A DNA stretch of 64,000 nt from Deinococcus yavapaiensis KR-236 (GCF_003217515.1 NZ_QJSX01000004.1:62001-126000), one strand, 5' to 3'; shown: positions 8,438-17,244, numbered from the stretch's first letter. Notes: generated by a model not told the origin, from the letters alone. Numbers and translations are program-made.

Positions 8438-9989
8438 GAGAGGCAGCCTCCGCGGTCTTGATTTTGACGCCCTTGATGAGGTCGGCGCACTTCTCGGCGA
8501 TCATCACGATGCCCGCGTGGCAGTTGCCGCTGGGCACCGCCGGCATCACGGACGCGTCGGCGATGCGCAAGCCTTGCACGCCGTGCACGCGCAAGTCCGG
8601 ACCGACGACGCTGAGGTCGTCGAGGCCCATCTTGCACGAGCCCGCCTGGTGGTGGTACGAGTCGGCGGTTTGCTTCACCCAGGCGCGCAGTTGCTCGTCC
8701 GTTCGGACGTCCGCGCCCGGCATCAACTCGTCTTTCACCCATCCGCTCAGCGCGCGCGTGGCGAACAAGTCGCGCGAAATCTTCACGGCGAGCACGAGAC
8801 GTTCCAAGTCGGCTTCGACGCCGAGGTAGTTGGGGTTCACGAGGGGCTTGGCGAGGGGATCGGCGGACGCGAGGCGAATCCAGCCGCGCGATAGCGGTCG
8901 GACGACGCCCGGCAGGATGCTGACCGAGTTCGGGTGGCCTTGTCCCACGATGATGTTGAAGGGCACGTGCACGAACGCGATTTGCAAGTCCGGCGCGGGC
9001 CAGCCGCGATCGGAGCGCAAGAACAGCGCCGCTTCGGACAAGTTCTGGTTGGGAGGCGGAACGGCCGGACCGCACTCTTGGATCACGCCGGTCAGGACGT
9101 GGTTGTGGAAGTTCTCGCCGACGCCGGGCAAGGCGGCGACCGTGTCGATGCCGTGCGCGCCCAGTTGATCGGGATGGCCGATGCCGGACAGCATCAGGAG
9201 CTTGGGCGATTCGATGGCGCCGCCGCACACGATGACTTCGGCGGACGCGAACGCTTGCTGCCGTTCGCCGCCACGGTCGTACTCCACGCCGATGCAGCGC
9301 TTGCCTTCGAAGAGCAGGCGCGTGGCGGGCGCGTCCGTGAGGAGCGTGAGGTTCGGACGTTCGAGGGCGGGCAGGAGGTAGGCGCGCAGAGCGCCGTGCC
9401 GCTGGCCGTCCTTGATGTTGACGTGATGCCATCCCACGCCGTCCATCTGCGGACCGTTGAAGTCCTCGGTTCGCGGATAGCCGAGCTCGAGCCCCGCGTC
9501 GATGAAGGCCTGCGAGGTGGGATTGGGGCCGTGCAAGCCTGCGTTTTGCAGCCGAATCATGCCGCCGTGCCCGGCCCAGGGACTCGTGTCGTCCTCTTGG
9601 TCTTCGAGCTTCTTGAAGTACGGCAAGACGTCTTGGTAACTCCAGCCGGGCGCGCCGTTGTACGCCCAGTTGTCGTAATCCGAGGCGTGCCCGCGAATGT
9701 GCATCATGATGTAGAAGTTCGACGAGCCTCCGATGAGGCGTCCGCGCGGTTCGTAGACTTGGCGTCCCCCGAGTCCCGGTTGCGGCACCGTGGTGTAACC
9801 GTAGTCCACGGCCGAGCCGAGCAGGGTGTACCACAGGCTTGGGATGTGCACGTTGTCGGGCACGTCGCGCGTGCCGCCCTCCAGCACGAGGACGCGCGCC
9901 GAGGCGTCCTCACTGAGGCGATTGGCGAGGACGCTTCCGCCCGCGCCGGTCCCGACGACGATGTAGTCGAATTCTTGGCGTGCGGTCAT
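8430..9989 (-). CDS. GMC (glucose-methanol-choline) family FAD oxidoreductase
   Basis: A 519-aa flavoenzyme that should oxidise an alcohol or sugar. The FAD-binding motif VVGTGAGGSVLANRL lies at the N-terminus, GGSSNFYIMMHIRG is the GMC signature region, and the C-terminal SYHHQAGSCKMG carries the active-site His. A second catalytic residue probably lies in SGNCHAGIVM. There is no signal peptide. The ATG overlaps the stop of the three-domain SnoaL-like gene as ATGA. The substrate is not predictable, but choline-dehydrogenase-like and sugar-oxidising enzymes are the nearest relatives in general form. Confidence 0.9.
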   Translation of the reverse strand: MTARQEFDYIVVGTGAGGSVLANRLSEDASARVLVLEGGTRDVPDNVHIPSLWYTLLGSAVDYGYTTVPQPGLGGRQVYEPRGRLIGGSSNFYIMMHIRGHASDYDNWAYNGAPGWSYQDVLPYFKKLEDQEDDTSPWAGHGGMIRLQNAGLHGPNPTSQAFIDAGLELGYPRTEDFNGPQMDGVGWHHVNIKDGQRHGALRAYLLPALERPNLTLLTDAPATRLLFEGKRCIGVEYDRGGERQQAFASAEVIVCGGAIESPKLLMLSGIGHPDQLGAHGIDTVAALPGVGENFHNHVLTGVIQECGPAVPPPNQNLSEAALFLRSDRGWPAPDLQIAFVHVPFNIIVGQGHPNSVSILPGVVRPLSRGWIRLASADPLAKPLVNPNYLGVEADLERLVLAVKISRDLFATRALSGWVKDELMPGADVRTDEQLRAWVKQTADSYHHQAGSCKMGLDDLSVVGPDLRVHGVQGLRIADASVMPAVPSGNCHAGIVMIAEKCADLIKGVKIKTAEAASHA

Positions 9990-11341
9990 GCTTCGCCCCC
10001 GGACAGCTGGTCGAGGAAGGGCTTGAAGGGAACGCTGTCGTGGAAGTTTGCCATGTAGGCGATCTTGCCGTCGCGAAGACGGAAGTAGTTCATGACTTCG
10101 GCCTCGATGGGCCGATCCGGGTACTTCGCGGCGAGCGCGGAAATGTGCGACACGACCGCCGCTTCGTTTTCGGAAACGATGATGTGGCGCGGAACGTTCT
10201 GGAATCGGCTGTACGCCGTTCCCATGCCGTCCATCATCGGCCTCAGGGTCGCCAAGGTCTCGATGTGGCCGGCGAGTTGCTCGTCCATCACGAGGTCGTC
10301 CGTGAACAGGTCGCACCACGCGGACCAGTCCCCGGCGTTCGCGAGGCGGTAGTAAGCGTCGATCACGTCGCGCGTCGAGGCGCTCGTGTTCTCGTTGGAT
10401 TCCTGGGTCTGCGTCACGGTCTCCTCCCGAGCGGGGCCAACGCCGAGTTGGCTCATCAAGGTCATCATGTCGGTCTCGTACCACGTGCCGATCACCTTGC
10501 CGTCGGCGAATTGCAGCAAGGCGATCTCCTCGAAGTCCACCTCGTGGCCCGTCGGCGGAATGCCGAACAAATCGCCTCGGTGCGTTCCTTGCTGACGAAA
10601 GCGCGCGACGACGAAGTCACCCTCGGCGAGGAGGTGTTCGATCGTCATGTGAAAGTCCGGGAAGGCCGTGCGGAACGTCTCCACGGCGAATCGAGTTCCG
10701 GCGGGCCCAACCGGAAGTTGCGGCACGTCGGGCGCCACGGAGAGATCGTGGTAGATTTCCGGAATCACGTCCGTTCTTCCCTGATTCCAGACTTCCTCCG
10801 TGAGACGGCGCACGGCCGCCTTGTTTTCCTCGGGGGTCGTGACGCGGCCCTCCACGATCGGCAAGTCGAGCGGGGGTTGCGCCTCGCCGCCGCCGGGAAT
10901 CACGTCGAGTTGCTGCAGCACGTCCATCATGTTCATCTGGCCCCAGCGTTCGACGATCAAGCCGTTCTCGAAGCGGCCGATGCCGAGTCCCCGCAACTTC
11001 AGCGTCTTGCCCGTGGCGGGAATGCCCGCGAAGTTCCCGGTATGAACGCCTTCGCCTTCCCAGTGGTCGACGGCCAGATCGCCGTCGACGAGTTGGTGAC
11101 GCATCACCATGGACGTGATCGTGAGGCCCTCGTGGAACATCCGAACGGCCTGCTCGTATCCGTCGCGGTCGGACGTCGTGCCCGGCATGGGGTTGTGATT
11201 GACGAGGTTCGGTACCATCCCGTCACGAATCGCCGAGACGTCCGCCCGGCCCCAAGCGTCCTCTAGCAAGCGGCGAAGCACGCCGCGCAGGACGCCTGGA
11301 GCGTTGGACGAAATGACCGAGGAGACTGTATCGATTTCCAT
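9986..11341 (-). CDS. Triple-domain SnoaL-like (ester cyclase/NTF2-fold) protein
   Basis: A 451-aa protein built of three cone-fold domains, at about residues 18-150, 170-303 and 322-440. The first two are of the ester-cyclase SnoaL type, with the recurring pattern GIPxTG then a glycine-rich strand and W/Y-x-x-x-DMM...LG. The third is a generic NTF2-like domain. SnoaL enzymes catalyse aldol-type ring closure or act as hydratases or isomerases, but many members are uncharacterised. It is translationally coupled to the downstream GMC gene and separated by 30 bases from the upstream two-domain paralogue. Such a triple fusion is unusual. Confidence 0.82.
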   Translation of the reverse strand: MEIDTVSSVISSNAPGVLRGVLRRLLEDAWGRADVSAIRDGMVPNLVNHNPMPGTTSDRDGYEQAVRMFHEGLTITSMVMRHQLVDGDLAVDHWEGEGVHTGNFAGIPATGKTLKLRGLGIGRFENGLIVERWGQMNMMDVLQQLDVIPGGGEAQPPLDLPIVEGRVTTPEENKAAVRRLTEEVWNQGRTDVIPEIYHDLSVAPDVPQLPVGPAGTRFAVETFRTAFPDFHMTIEHLLAEGDFVVARFRQQGTHRGDLFGIPPTGHEVDFEEIALLQFADGKVIGTWYETDMMTLMSQLGVGPAREETVTQTQESNENTSASTRDVIDAYYRLANAGDWSAWCDLFTDDLVMDEQLAGHIETLATLRPMMDGMGTAYSRFQNVPRHIIVSENEAAVVSHISALAAKYPDRPIEAEVMNYFRLRDGKIAYMANFHDSVPFKPFLDQLSGGEA

Positions 11342-11371
11342 GAGTCCTCCGAGAGAGAAACGAACGTGCGG

Positions 11372-12328
11372 TCAGGCGCCGCTCGCGGGGGCGTTTCCGC
11401 CCACGCCGAGTTGCTGCATGAGCGTCAGCATGTCCGGGTTGTAGAAGCTTTCGACGACCTGCCCGTTTTCGAGCCGAAGGAGGCCCATCTCACCGAAGCG
11501 CACGGTGCGCCCCGAGGCGGGAATGCCCATCAGTTCGCCTTGGTGCGTGCCCGTCTGGATGAAGTGCGCCGCGACGCGGTCGCCTTCCGCCGCGATGAGG
11601 TCGATTTCCATGTGGTAGTCGGGGAAGGCCGAGCGGAACATCTGCGCGATGATCTTGACGCCTTGCGGGCCGTCGGGCAGCCCCGGCGCGTCGGGGCTCG
11701 TGGCGTTCGGCGCGAAGATCTCGTCGGCGACGTCCATGTTGCCTTCGTTCCAAACTTCCTGGATGAAGCGGCGCATGAGGGCGCGGTTGGCGTTCACGCG
11801 CTCCGCATCGACGTCGGCAGCGGTCGGATCGGCTTCGGGCGCGTGCGAGAGGTTCGGAGTGGGCGCGTTCGGCGGCGTCGGGATGACGCCGAGTTGCTGA
11901 AGGACGCTCAAGCCGTCCCACTCTTGCCAGCGCGCGACGCACAAGCCCTGCTCGCCGAACTTGAAGACGGCGGTGCCCGTCCACTCGATTCTCTTGTTCG
12001 TCGGCGCGACGCCCATGAAGTCGCCGCTGTGCGTTCCGGTGAGCGTGCCCCGCACGAAGACGATGTCCCCTTCGGCCACCATGAAGGTCGAGTCGATGCG
12101 CAAGTCGGGCATGCCGACGAGAAACTGCTGGTACAAGTCGCGGAACGCGGCGGGCCCGTGCAGATCTCCGAAGCCCGCGCCGCCGTAACTGACGAACTCG
12201 GGCGCGAAGAGTTCCTCGAACACGGCGAGGTTGCCTTTGTTGGTCTCGTCGTAGATGTAGACCATCCGGGCTTTCATTTCGCTGGGCGTGAGCTTGCGGC
12301 GCACGGCTTGAGGATCGAGCGCCGTCAT
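11372..12328 (-). CDS. Double-domain SnoaL-like (ester cyclase) protein
   Basis: A 318-aa protein with two SnoaL-like domains, about 15-150 and 180-310. Both carry the ester-cyclase pattern: GTHSGDFMG followed by WDGLSVLQQLG, and GTHQGELMGIP followed by NPDMLTLMQQLG. The linker between them is Pro/Ala-rich. Its second domain closely resembles the second domain of the next protein in the operon, suggesting local duplication. Its ATG overlaps the stop of the upstream two-domain gene as ATGA. Confidence 0.83.
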   Translation of the reverse strand: MTALDPQAVRRKLTPSEMKARMVYIYDETNKGNLAVFEELFAPEFVSYGGAGFGDLHGPAAFRDLYQQFLVGMPDLRIDSTFMVAEGDIVFVRGTLTGTHSGDFMGVAPTNKRIEWTGTAVFKFGEQGLCVARWQEWDGLSVLQQLGVIPTPPNAPTPNLSHAPEADPTAADVDAERVNANRALMRRFIQEVWNEGNMDVADEIFAPNATSPDAPGLPDGPQGVKIIAQMFRSAFPDYHMEIDLIAAEGDRVAAHFIQTGTHQGELMGIPASGRTVRFGEMGLLRLENGQVVESFYNPDMLTLMQQLGVGGNAPASGA

Positions 12329-13266
12329 GACGTTCCTCCGGCGGTGGGCAGCACGCCCGCTCCTTGGTACAGCGACAAGACGTCCGGGCAGCTCCAGCGT
12401 TCGGCGACCTTTCCGTCACGGATACGCAGAATCTCGGATTGAGTCCACGCGACGTACTGCCCGTTGGGCTTGCTTCCCCACAGTCCGGCGCCGTTGTACG
12501 TCCCGATGAGGACGCCGTGAACGGCCACGAGATCGCCCTCGGCGATCAGCAAGCCGGGATCGTGGCGGTACTGCAAGTCGGGCATGGCGGCGCGCAACTC
12601 GGCGACGATTTCGTTCGCTTCGTCCGCGTCACGCGCGCCCAAGGCGGGGTTGAATTCGCGGTAGTCCTCGGCGAGAACGGGCGTGAGGTTGCCCGCGTTG
12701 AACGCCTCGACGAACGCTTGCGCGACCGCCTTCTCGTCGCCGCGTCCCTCTCCGGGGCGCACTTCGGTCGGACTGCCCCACTCGGCGGACTGCTCGTGCG
12801 CGCTCGCGCCGGGACCGACCTTCGGCATGACGCCCATCTGCTGCATCATGCCGACCATGTCGAGTTCGCCCCAGCCGTCGACGATGATGCCGTTCTCTAT
12901 TCGGTCGATGCCGATGGACGTGCACACCACCGACTGTCCGCTGGCGGGCGCGCCGTAGAATTCCGCTTGGTGCGTGCCGCGCCACGTGAGGAGCGCCGCG
13001 ACGAGGTCGCCCTCGGCGATCAGCAAGGTCGAGTCCATGCGGCCGTCGGGAAAGGCGTCGCGCCACGTCGAGATCAAGCCGACGAGGCCGTCGGGGCCTT
13101 GCTCGACCGGTTGGCCGCCCGCGCCGTGAACGCGCATGCGGGGACTGATAACTTCATGCGCGATTGCGTACTCGCCGCTGTTCCACACGCGCCCGAACCA
13201 CCGGTTGAACAGGGCTTTGTTCTGCTCGGTGATGTTCGACGCGCTCGTCGGTTCCGGAGTGGTCAT
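12325..13266 (-). CDS. Double-domain SnoaL-like protein
   Basis: A 313-aa protein with two NTF2-fold domains at about 13-148 and 175-310. The first has RGTHQAEFYGAPASG and WGELDMVGMMQQMG, typical of the ester-cyclase group. The second is more divergent (GTYNGAGLWG) and may have lost the usual polar pocket. The linker contains EWGSPTEVRPGEGRG. It lies 46 bases behind the tautomerase gene and overlaps the next SnoaL gene by 4 bases. Confidence 0.82.
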   Translation of the reverse strand: MTTPEPTSASNITEQNKALFNRWFGRVWNSGEYAIAHEVISPRMRVHGAGGQPVEQGPDGLVGLISTWRDAFPDGRMDSTLLIAEGDLVAALLTWRGTHQAEFYGAPASGQSVVCTSIGIDRIENGIIVDGWGELDMVGMMQQMGVMPKVGPGASAHEQSAEWGSPTEVRPGEGRGDEKAVAQAFVEAFNAGNLTPVLAEDYREFNPALGARDADEANEIVAELRAAMPDLQYRHDPGLLIAEGDLVAVHGVLIGTYNGAGLWGSKPNGQYVAWTQSEILRIRDGKVAERWSCPDVLSLYQGAGVLPTAGGTS

Positions 13267-13312
13267 GAACGGTCCTTTCGGGGGGAAGCGGGAGGGCGGG
13301 GCGACAAGACGT

Positions 13313-13624
13313 TCAACTTCCCCAGTCCTTGACGGGTTCGGGCTCCGTCGGTGGCGCTCCTCCGATGACGGAGCTCATGATGGCGTTCGCCTTGGCGTGG
13401 TAGTCCGCGTACTGCGGACCGGTGAGGAAGGCGAGGTCGGGCATGGGTTTGCCGGCGATGCCCCACTCGGCTTGCGGCGTTTCTTGAATGAGGCAGTAGA
13501 CGTAGGGGCGCACCACCTCGCCGAGCACGCCGACGAAGGTGTCGGTGAGCTTTTCGATGAGCTCGCGCTTTTGTTCGGGCGTCGCGACGACGTCCTTGAT
13601 GAACTGCACCGTGATGATCGGCAT
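13313..13624 (-). CDS. 4-oxalocrotonate tautomerase family protein
   Basis: A 103-aa tautomerase-fold protein. The mature N-terminus PIITVQFIKDV supplies the catalytic Pro1 after loss of Met, and TPEQKRELIEKLTD is the typical first helix. It is longer than the classical 62-aa enzymes and has an extended Pro-rich C-terminal tail (about 85-103). Expected chemistry is keto-enol tautomerisation of an alpha-keto acid or a related promiscuous reaction. It is embedded among SnoaL-like genes, with 76 bases of hairpin-rich leader upstream. Confidence 0.86.
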   Translation of the reverse strand: MPIITVQFIKDVVATPEQKRELIEKLTDTFVGVLGEVVRPYVYCLIQETPQAEWGIAGKPMPDLAFLTGPQYADYHAKANAIMSSVIGGAPPTEPEPVKDWGS

Positions 13625-13637
13625 GTGGGCTCCTTTT

Positions 13638-13694
13638 GGCCGCGCAGGATCGAGCGGCCGGGAAGCCCAGGTTCGACCATTGATCGAACCCGGG
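13638..13694 (-). other. Two intercistronic stem-loops
   Basis: Between two operon genes, GGCCGC/GCGGCC (13638-13659, 10-base loop) is followed by CCC-A-GGTTCGA/TCGAACC-C-GGG (13666-13694, 7-base loop). Neither has a T-tract. They probably mark mRNA processing or stabilisation points inside the long transcript, though weak attenuation is possible. Confidence 0.4.
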
Positions 13695-13700
13695 CGACGT

Positions 13701-14168
13701 TTACTGCGGAAGGCGGGTGCCGTCGGGAAGGAGTTGGCTCCAGAACTCGTTGAAGCGCGTGGTTCCGTCCCCGAAGATCGCGCCGCGACCTTCCACGACC
13801 TTGCCGTCGCGCCACCTCAACAGGTGGATCACCCAGATGTCGAGGTTCGTGTAAGGCGAGGTGTCGCCCTCGGGCACGCCCGCGCGTCGTCCACGGTTGT
13901 GCGTCACGTCCGCCGACCACTCGTCGTTCGTCAAGATGGTGACTTGCTCCATCTCGAAGGAGTTGCCCGAAAGTTCGGCGGTTTTGGCCATGAAGCCCAA
14001 GAACTCGTCGAGGCTCTTGTACCACCCGGCGAGGGCATGCAGGCCCGGCACGAGCCAATGCATGTCGTTTGACCAGTACTGCTCGATTTGCGCGCGGTCG
14101 CCACTTCCGAGCGCGCCGTACGCGGCCCGAACGAGGTCGGGCGTCACTTTCGATTGCGTCTGCGTCAT
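13701..14168 (-). CDS. Nuclear transport factor 2 (NTF2)-like protein
   Basis: A 155-aa single NTF2/SnoaL-like domain. Family-like segments are VRAAYGALGSGDRAQIEQYW at the N-terminus, HWLVPGLH in the first strand and a Trp-rich second half (NLDIWVIHLLRWRDGKVVEG). No dedicated catalytic motif is recognised. It lies 12 bases behind another single-domain NTF2-like gene and 76 bases before the tautomerase gene. Confidence 0.8.
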   Translation of the reverse strand: MTQTQSKVTPDLVRAAYGALGSGDRAQIEQYWSNDMHWLVPGLHALAGWYKSLDEFLGFMAKTAELSGNSFEMEQVTILTNDEWSADVTHNRGRRAGVPEGDTSPYTNLDIWVIHLLRWRDGKVVEGRGAIFGDGTTRFNEFWSQLLPDGTRLPQ

Positions 14169-14180
14169 GACGTCTCCGTC

Positions 14181-14621
14181 TCAGTCGGCCAGCCGCTCGG
14201 GCACGCCCTTGAGCTTGAACTTGCCCCAGAAGTAGCGTTCCACGGTCGGGTAGTCGCCGTTGTGCACTTGGACGGTGTGAAGCTTGCCGTCCTTGACGCC
14301 GTAGCTCGTGCACGTCGGGAAGAGGAACTTCTCGCCGTTGAGCTCTCCGTGCCCCATGTGCTTCTCGATCACGGTGCCGTCGTCGAGTTCGCCGAAGTGG
14401 ATGTTGTCGACGCTGATGCCCGCTTGGAAGAGCGCGCCGAAAAACGCCACGACGGCGTCCGGGCCGACCATGGTGCCCGACAGGGGGTGACGGCCGGGCA
14501 TCGTCCAAGAAATCTCGGGGTGGAAGAGTTCGCGCTTGATCGACTCCATGTCACCTTGGCTGAAGTACTGGTACATCTTCAAAACGAGTTCGGTGTTGCT
14601 GCTGGTCTTCGTGTCCGTCAT
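14181..14621 (-). CDS. SnoaL/NTF2-like protein
   Basis: A 146-aa single-domain cone-fold protein. Typical features are ELVLKMYQYFSQGDMESIKR at the N-terminus, the strand ISWTMPGRHPLSG, then GPDAVVAFFGALFQ. Related domains include limonene-epoxide-hydrolase-like and ketosteroid-isomerase-like enzymes, but no diagnostic triad can be assigned. A good GGGAGGATCGTAT leader precedes its ATG. The 64 bases upstream hold a stem-loop. Confidence 0.8.
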   Translation of the reverse strand: MTDTKTSSNTELVLKMYQYFSQGDMESIKRELFHPEISWTMPGRHPLSGTMVGPDAVVAFFGALFQAGISVDNIHFGELDDGTVIEKHMGHGELNGEKFLFPTCTSYGVKDGKLHTVQVHNGDYPTVERYFWGKFKLKGVPERLAD

Positions 14622-14638
14622 ATACGATCCTCCCTAGC

Positions 14639-14664
14639 GTTTCGGCCCTGTCGAGCCTCGAAAC
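14639..14664 (-). other. Intercistronic stem-loop
   Basis: GTTTCG and CGAAAC form a 6-bp stem around a 14-base loop between two NTF2-like genes. It is close to the ribosome-binding site of the gene ending at 14181. No T-tract follows, so it is not an intrinsic terminator. Confidence 0.3.
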
Positions 14665-14685
14665 CGAATTGAGCGAGCCTCGGCG

Positions 14686-15141
14686 TCACAACTCGACGGA
14701 GCCGGGGCGGGGCGTCAAGGCGTTCACGATGTAAACGGCGATGACAGGTTGTCCGGAAGCAGGTGAGCGGCGCACTTCCCACGTTTGGTCGGCGTCCATC
14801 AACAGTCGCTCGCTCTTCGCGGCGGGCGCTTTCCAGCGGCTCGCTTCCCAGTACACGACGAGGTTCACGAGCGCCGAGGAGCCGTCCTCGTTGAGATTCA
14901 CGTCGAGCTTTTGCAGGGTGTGCACTTCGTCGAAGAAGATGCGGATGACGCCTTCGTACCAACCGCGGAATTCCTCGACGGTCGTGAGCGTCGCTTCGGG
15001 AAAGCGCATCTGCAAGTCGGTTTCGTGAACGAAGGGCGTCATGTCCTCGGCGGGCGCGTGCACGTCCAGACCCTTGTACCAGGCGTCCACCATGGCGCGA
15101 ACTTCGGCGTCGGTCAGGGGAGCGGTCGTGGTGGTGGTCAT
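14686..15141 (-). CDS. SnoaL/NTF2-like protein
   Basis: A 151-aa single-domain protein. The helix TDAEVRAMVDAWYKGLD, the strand segment MTPFVHETDLQMRFPEA and the second-half VNLVVYWEASRWKAP fit the NTF2-like fold. Function is unknown. Its ATG overlaps the stop of the upstream NTF2-like gene as ATGA. The divergence among the four consecutive single-domain proteins argues against recent simple duplication. Confidence 0.75.
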   Translation of the reverse strand: MTTTTTAPLTDAEVRAMVDAWYKGLDVHAPAEDMTPFVHETDLQMRFPEATLTTVEEFRGWYEGVIRIFFDEVHTLQKLDVNLNEDGSSALVNLVVYWEASRWKAPAAKSERLLMDADQTWEVRRSPASGQPVIAVYIVNALTPRPGSVEL

Positions 15142-15527
15142 GCGGGCACCTCCGTGGGGTTTTGAGGAGCAGACTCGGGCGTGAAGCCCAGCAGGCCGGT
15201 GAAGTGGTGCGTCGCGCGGCCGTCTCGAAGCACGAACACGTCGTACACGCGCGCTTGTCCGCCTTGCACGTTCACGGTCGCCTCGAAGAAGATCGCGTCG
15301 GGCGTTTCCGTGAACTTGTCGGTGGACACCAAGCGAACGAATCCGAGGCGCGCCATGTAGTTGGTGAAGTGCGTGCGAATCGCGTCGGATCCTTGCACTT
15401 GGAAGTCGAAGCCGACCACGCGGGCGTCATCGGTGTACTGACGAACGATCGCGTCGATGTCGTTCGCTTGAAGCGCGGCGACTTGACGTTCGTAGAAGGC
15501 GTGGCCGGGGCTGGACGTGTTCGTCAT
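15138..15527 (-). CDS. SnoaL/NTF2-like protein
   Basis: A 129-aa single-domain protein. HAFYERQVAALQANDIDAIV is a classical NTF2-like first helix, and VRQYTDDARVVGFDF is the first strand, with DAIRTHFTNYM after it. It is the first of the run of NTF2-like genes and lies 13 bases behind the ThDP enzyme gene, so both are likely made together. No active-site assignment is possible from sequence alone. Confidence 0.78.
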   Translation of the reverse strand: MTNTSSPGHAFYERQVAALQANDIDAIVRQYTDDARVVGFDFQVQGSDAIRTHFTNYMARLGFVRLVSTDKFTETPDAIFFEATVNVQGGQARVYDVFVLRDGRATHHFTGLLGFTPESAPQNPTEVPA

Positions 15528-15540
15528 GGCGTTGCTCCTC

Positions 15541-17244
15541 TCACAAGTCCTTGCTCAGGACGAGGTCGATCAGGTACGGACCGTCGCTCGCGAGCATCCG
15601 CTCGATGGCCGGGCCGACTTGCTCGGGCGTCTCGACCTTCTCGGCGGGCACGCCCATCGAGCGCGAAAGTGCGGCGAAGTCCACGATGGGATCGTGCAGA
15701 TCGAAGGACTTCGGGAACTCGTGCGCGGGCAGACCGCGTTCGCGCCAGTACTGCGCGATGTTGAGCTTGAGCAGCTTGTAACTCTGGTTGTTGCAGATGA
15801 CGAACTTCGCGCCGATGTCGTGGTGCGCCGCCGTCCAAAGCGCTTGGATGGTGTACATCGAGCCGCCGTCACCCGTGAAGCCGATCACTTCACGGTCGGG
15901 ATGCGCGAGCTTCGCGCCGAGCGCGCCGGGAATGCCGATGCCGAGCGAGCCGCCGCGCGTTTGCAGAAACTGACCCGGCTCGAGGTCGGGCAGGTAGCGC
16001 GTGATCTCGGGGCTGCTCGTGAGGGCCTCGTCCACGATGACGGCGCCTTCGGGCAAGCGCGACGAGAGTTCGTCCATGAAGCGCGACATGCGCAGCGGAA
16101 CGTCGTCTCGGTGCGTGAAGTCGTGCGCGATGATCGCCTCGGTCTTCGCGCGTTTCGCGTCGGAAAAGGCGCGTGAACGAGCCGCGGCCGAGGCGCGGTC
16201 CTCGTCGTTTTGCCGCGTCGCCACGAGGTCGCCGAGCGCGGCGAGCGTCGACTTGGGATCGCCGAGCAGGGCGAGCTCGACGGGGAAGTTCTTGCCCATC
16301 TCGTACGCGTTGAGATCGACGTGCACGAGGCGCGTGTTCGGCGCGAACGCGCCCGACAGCAGCGGGAAGACTTCGGGAAACACGTAGGTCCCGACGATCA
16401 AGGCGGCGTCGTGGTCTTTCAGGAGACGCTGCGAGTCTTCGCCGAACATGTGCCCGGTGGTGCCGCCGTACAAGGGGTGACTCGACGGCATGTTGATCTC
16501 GCTGGAATTCACGCCGTACACCGGCGCTCCGAGCAGCTCGGCAACGCGGGCGAGCTCGCCGTGCGCGCCGCTGAAGGTGATGCCGTCTCCCATGAGGACC
16601 ACGGGGCGGGACGCGCCCGCGAGCAGGGTCGCCGCTTGTTCCAAGTCGTCGGAGGCGGGCGTCACGCGTGAGCGTACCCGCGTGCTCGGTACGACCTCGT
16701 CTTGAATGACCGCGTCGAGGACGTCCATGGGAAGCGCGACGAACACGGGGCCCGTGGGAGGCGTCGTGGCGATCTTCACGGCGCGTCTCAGCACGCGCAG
16801 CAAGGAGGCGGGGTCGACGACGCGCGTCGCGTACTTCGTGACGGGCCGAGCGATGGCGACGAGGTCGGCCGCCATCTGGGCGTCCATCGCGTCGTACTGC
16901 ACCCCTGACTCTCCCGCGACGACGACGAGCGGGGCGTGGCCGCGCATCGCTTGGTACAGCATCCCGACGCCGTTGCCGAGGCCGACGCCCGAGTGCAGTT
17001 GCACGAGGGCGGGGCCGTTCGTGGCGCGGGCGTACCCGTCGGCCATGGCGACCGCGATGGTTTCTTGCATCGTCAGGACGTACTGAAACTCGGGGTATTC
17101 CTCAAGGGCGTCGAGGAACCCTTGTTCGACCGTGCCGGGGTTGCCGAACATGAACTTCATCCCGTCGGCGAGGAACTGCTCGATGATGAGCTGACGTCCG
17201 GTCTTGCCGACGGACGCGCGCTCGGTACGGTCTTGCAGGGTCAT
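15541..17244 (-). CDS. Thiamine-diphosphate-dependent enzyme, benzoylformate-decarboxylase-like
   Basis: A 567-aa enzyme of the pyruvate-oxidase/decarboxylase group. The N-terminal segment FMFGNPGTVEQGF, the catalytic Glu in TMQETIAVAMADG and the His in LVQLHSGVGLGNG match the benzoylformate decarboxylase layout. The ThDP-binding motif is GDGGSMYTIQALW...CNN. The Ser of the BFD GNPGS motif is Thr here, and the BFD His281 region reads GTYVFPEVF without His, so the substrate probably differs. It should decarboxylate or carboligate a 2-oxo acid. It starts 5 bases after the stop of the DJ-1-like gene. Confidence 0.88.
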   Translation of the reverse strand: MTLQDRTERASVGKTGRQLIIEQFLADGMKFMFGNPGTVEQGFLDALEEYPEFQYVLTMQETIAVAMADGYARATNGPALVQLHSGVGLGNGVGMLYQAMRGHAPLVVVAGESGVQYDAMDAQMAADLVAIARPVTKYATRVVDPASLLRVLRRAVKIATTPPTGPVFVALPMDVLDAVIQDEVVPSTRVRSRVTPASDDLEQAATLLAGASRPVVLMGDGITFSGAHGELARVAELLGAPVYGVNSSEINMPSSHPLYGGTTGHMFGEDSQRLLKDHDAALIVGTYVFPEVFPLLSGAFAPNTRLVHVDLNAYEMGKNFPVELALLGDPKSTLAALGDLVATRQNDEDRASAAARSRAFSDAKRAKTEAIIAHDFTHRDDVPLRMSRFMDELSSRLPEGAVIVDEALTSSPEITRYLPDLEPGQFLQTRGGSLGIGIPGALGAKLAHPDREVIGFTGDGGSMYTIQALWTAAHHDIGAKFVICNNQSYKLLKLNIAQYWRERGLPAHEFPKSFDLHDPIVDFAALSRSMGVPAEKVETPEQVGPAIERMLASDGPYLIDLVLSKDL

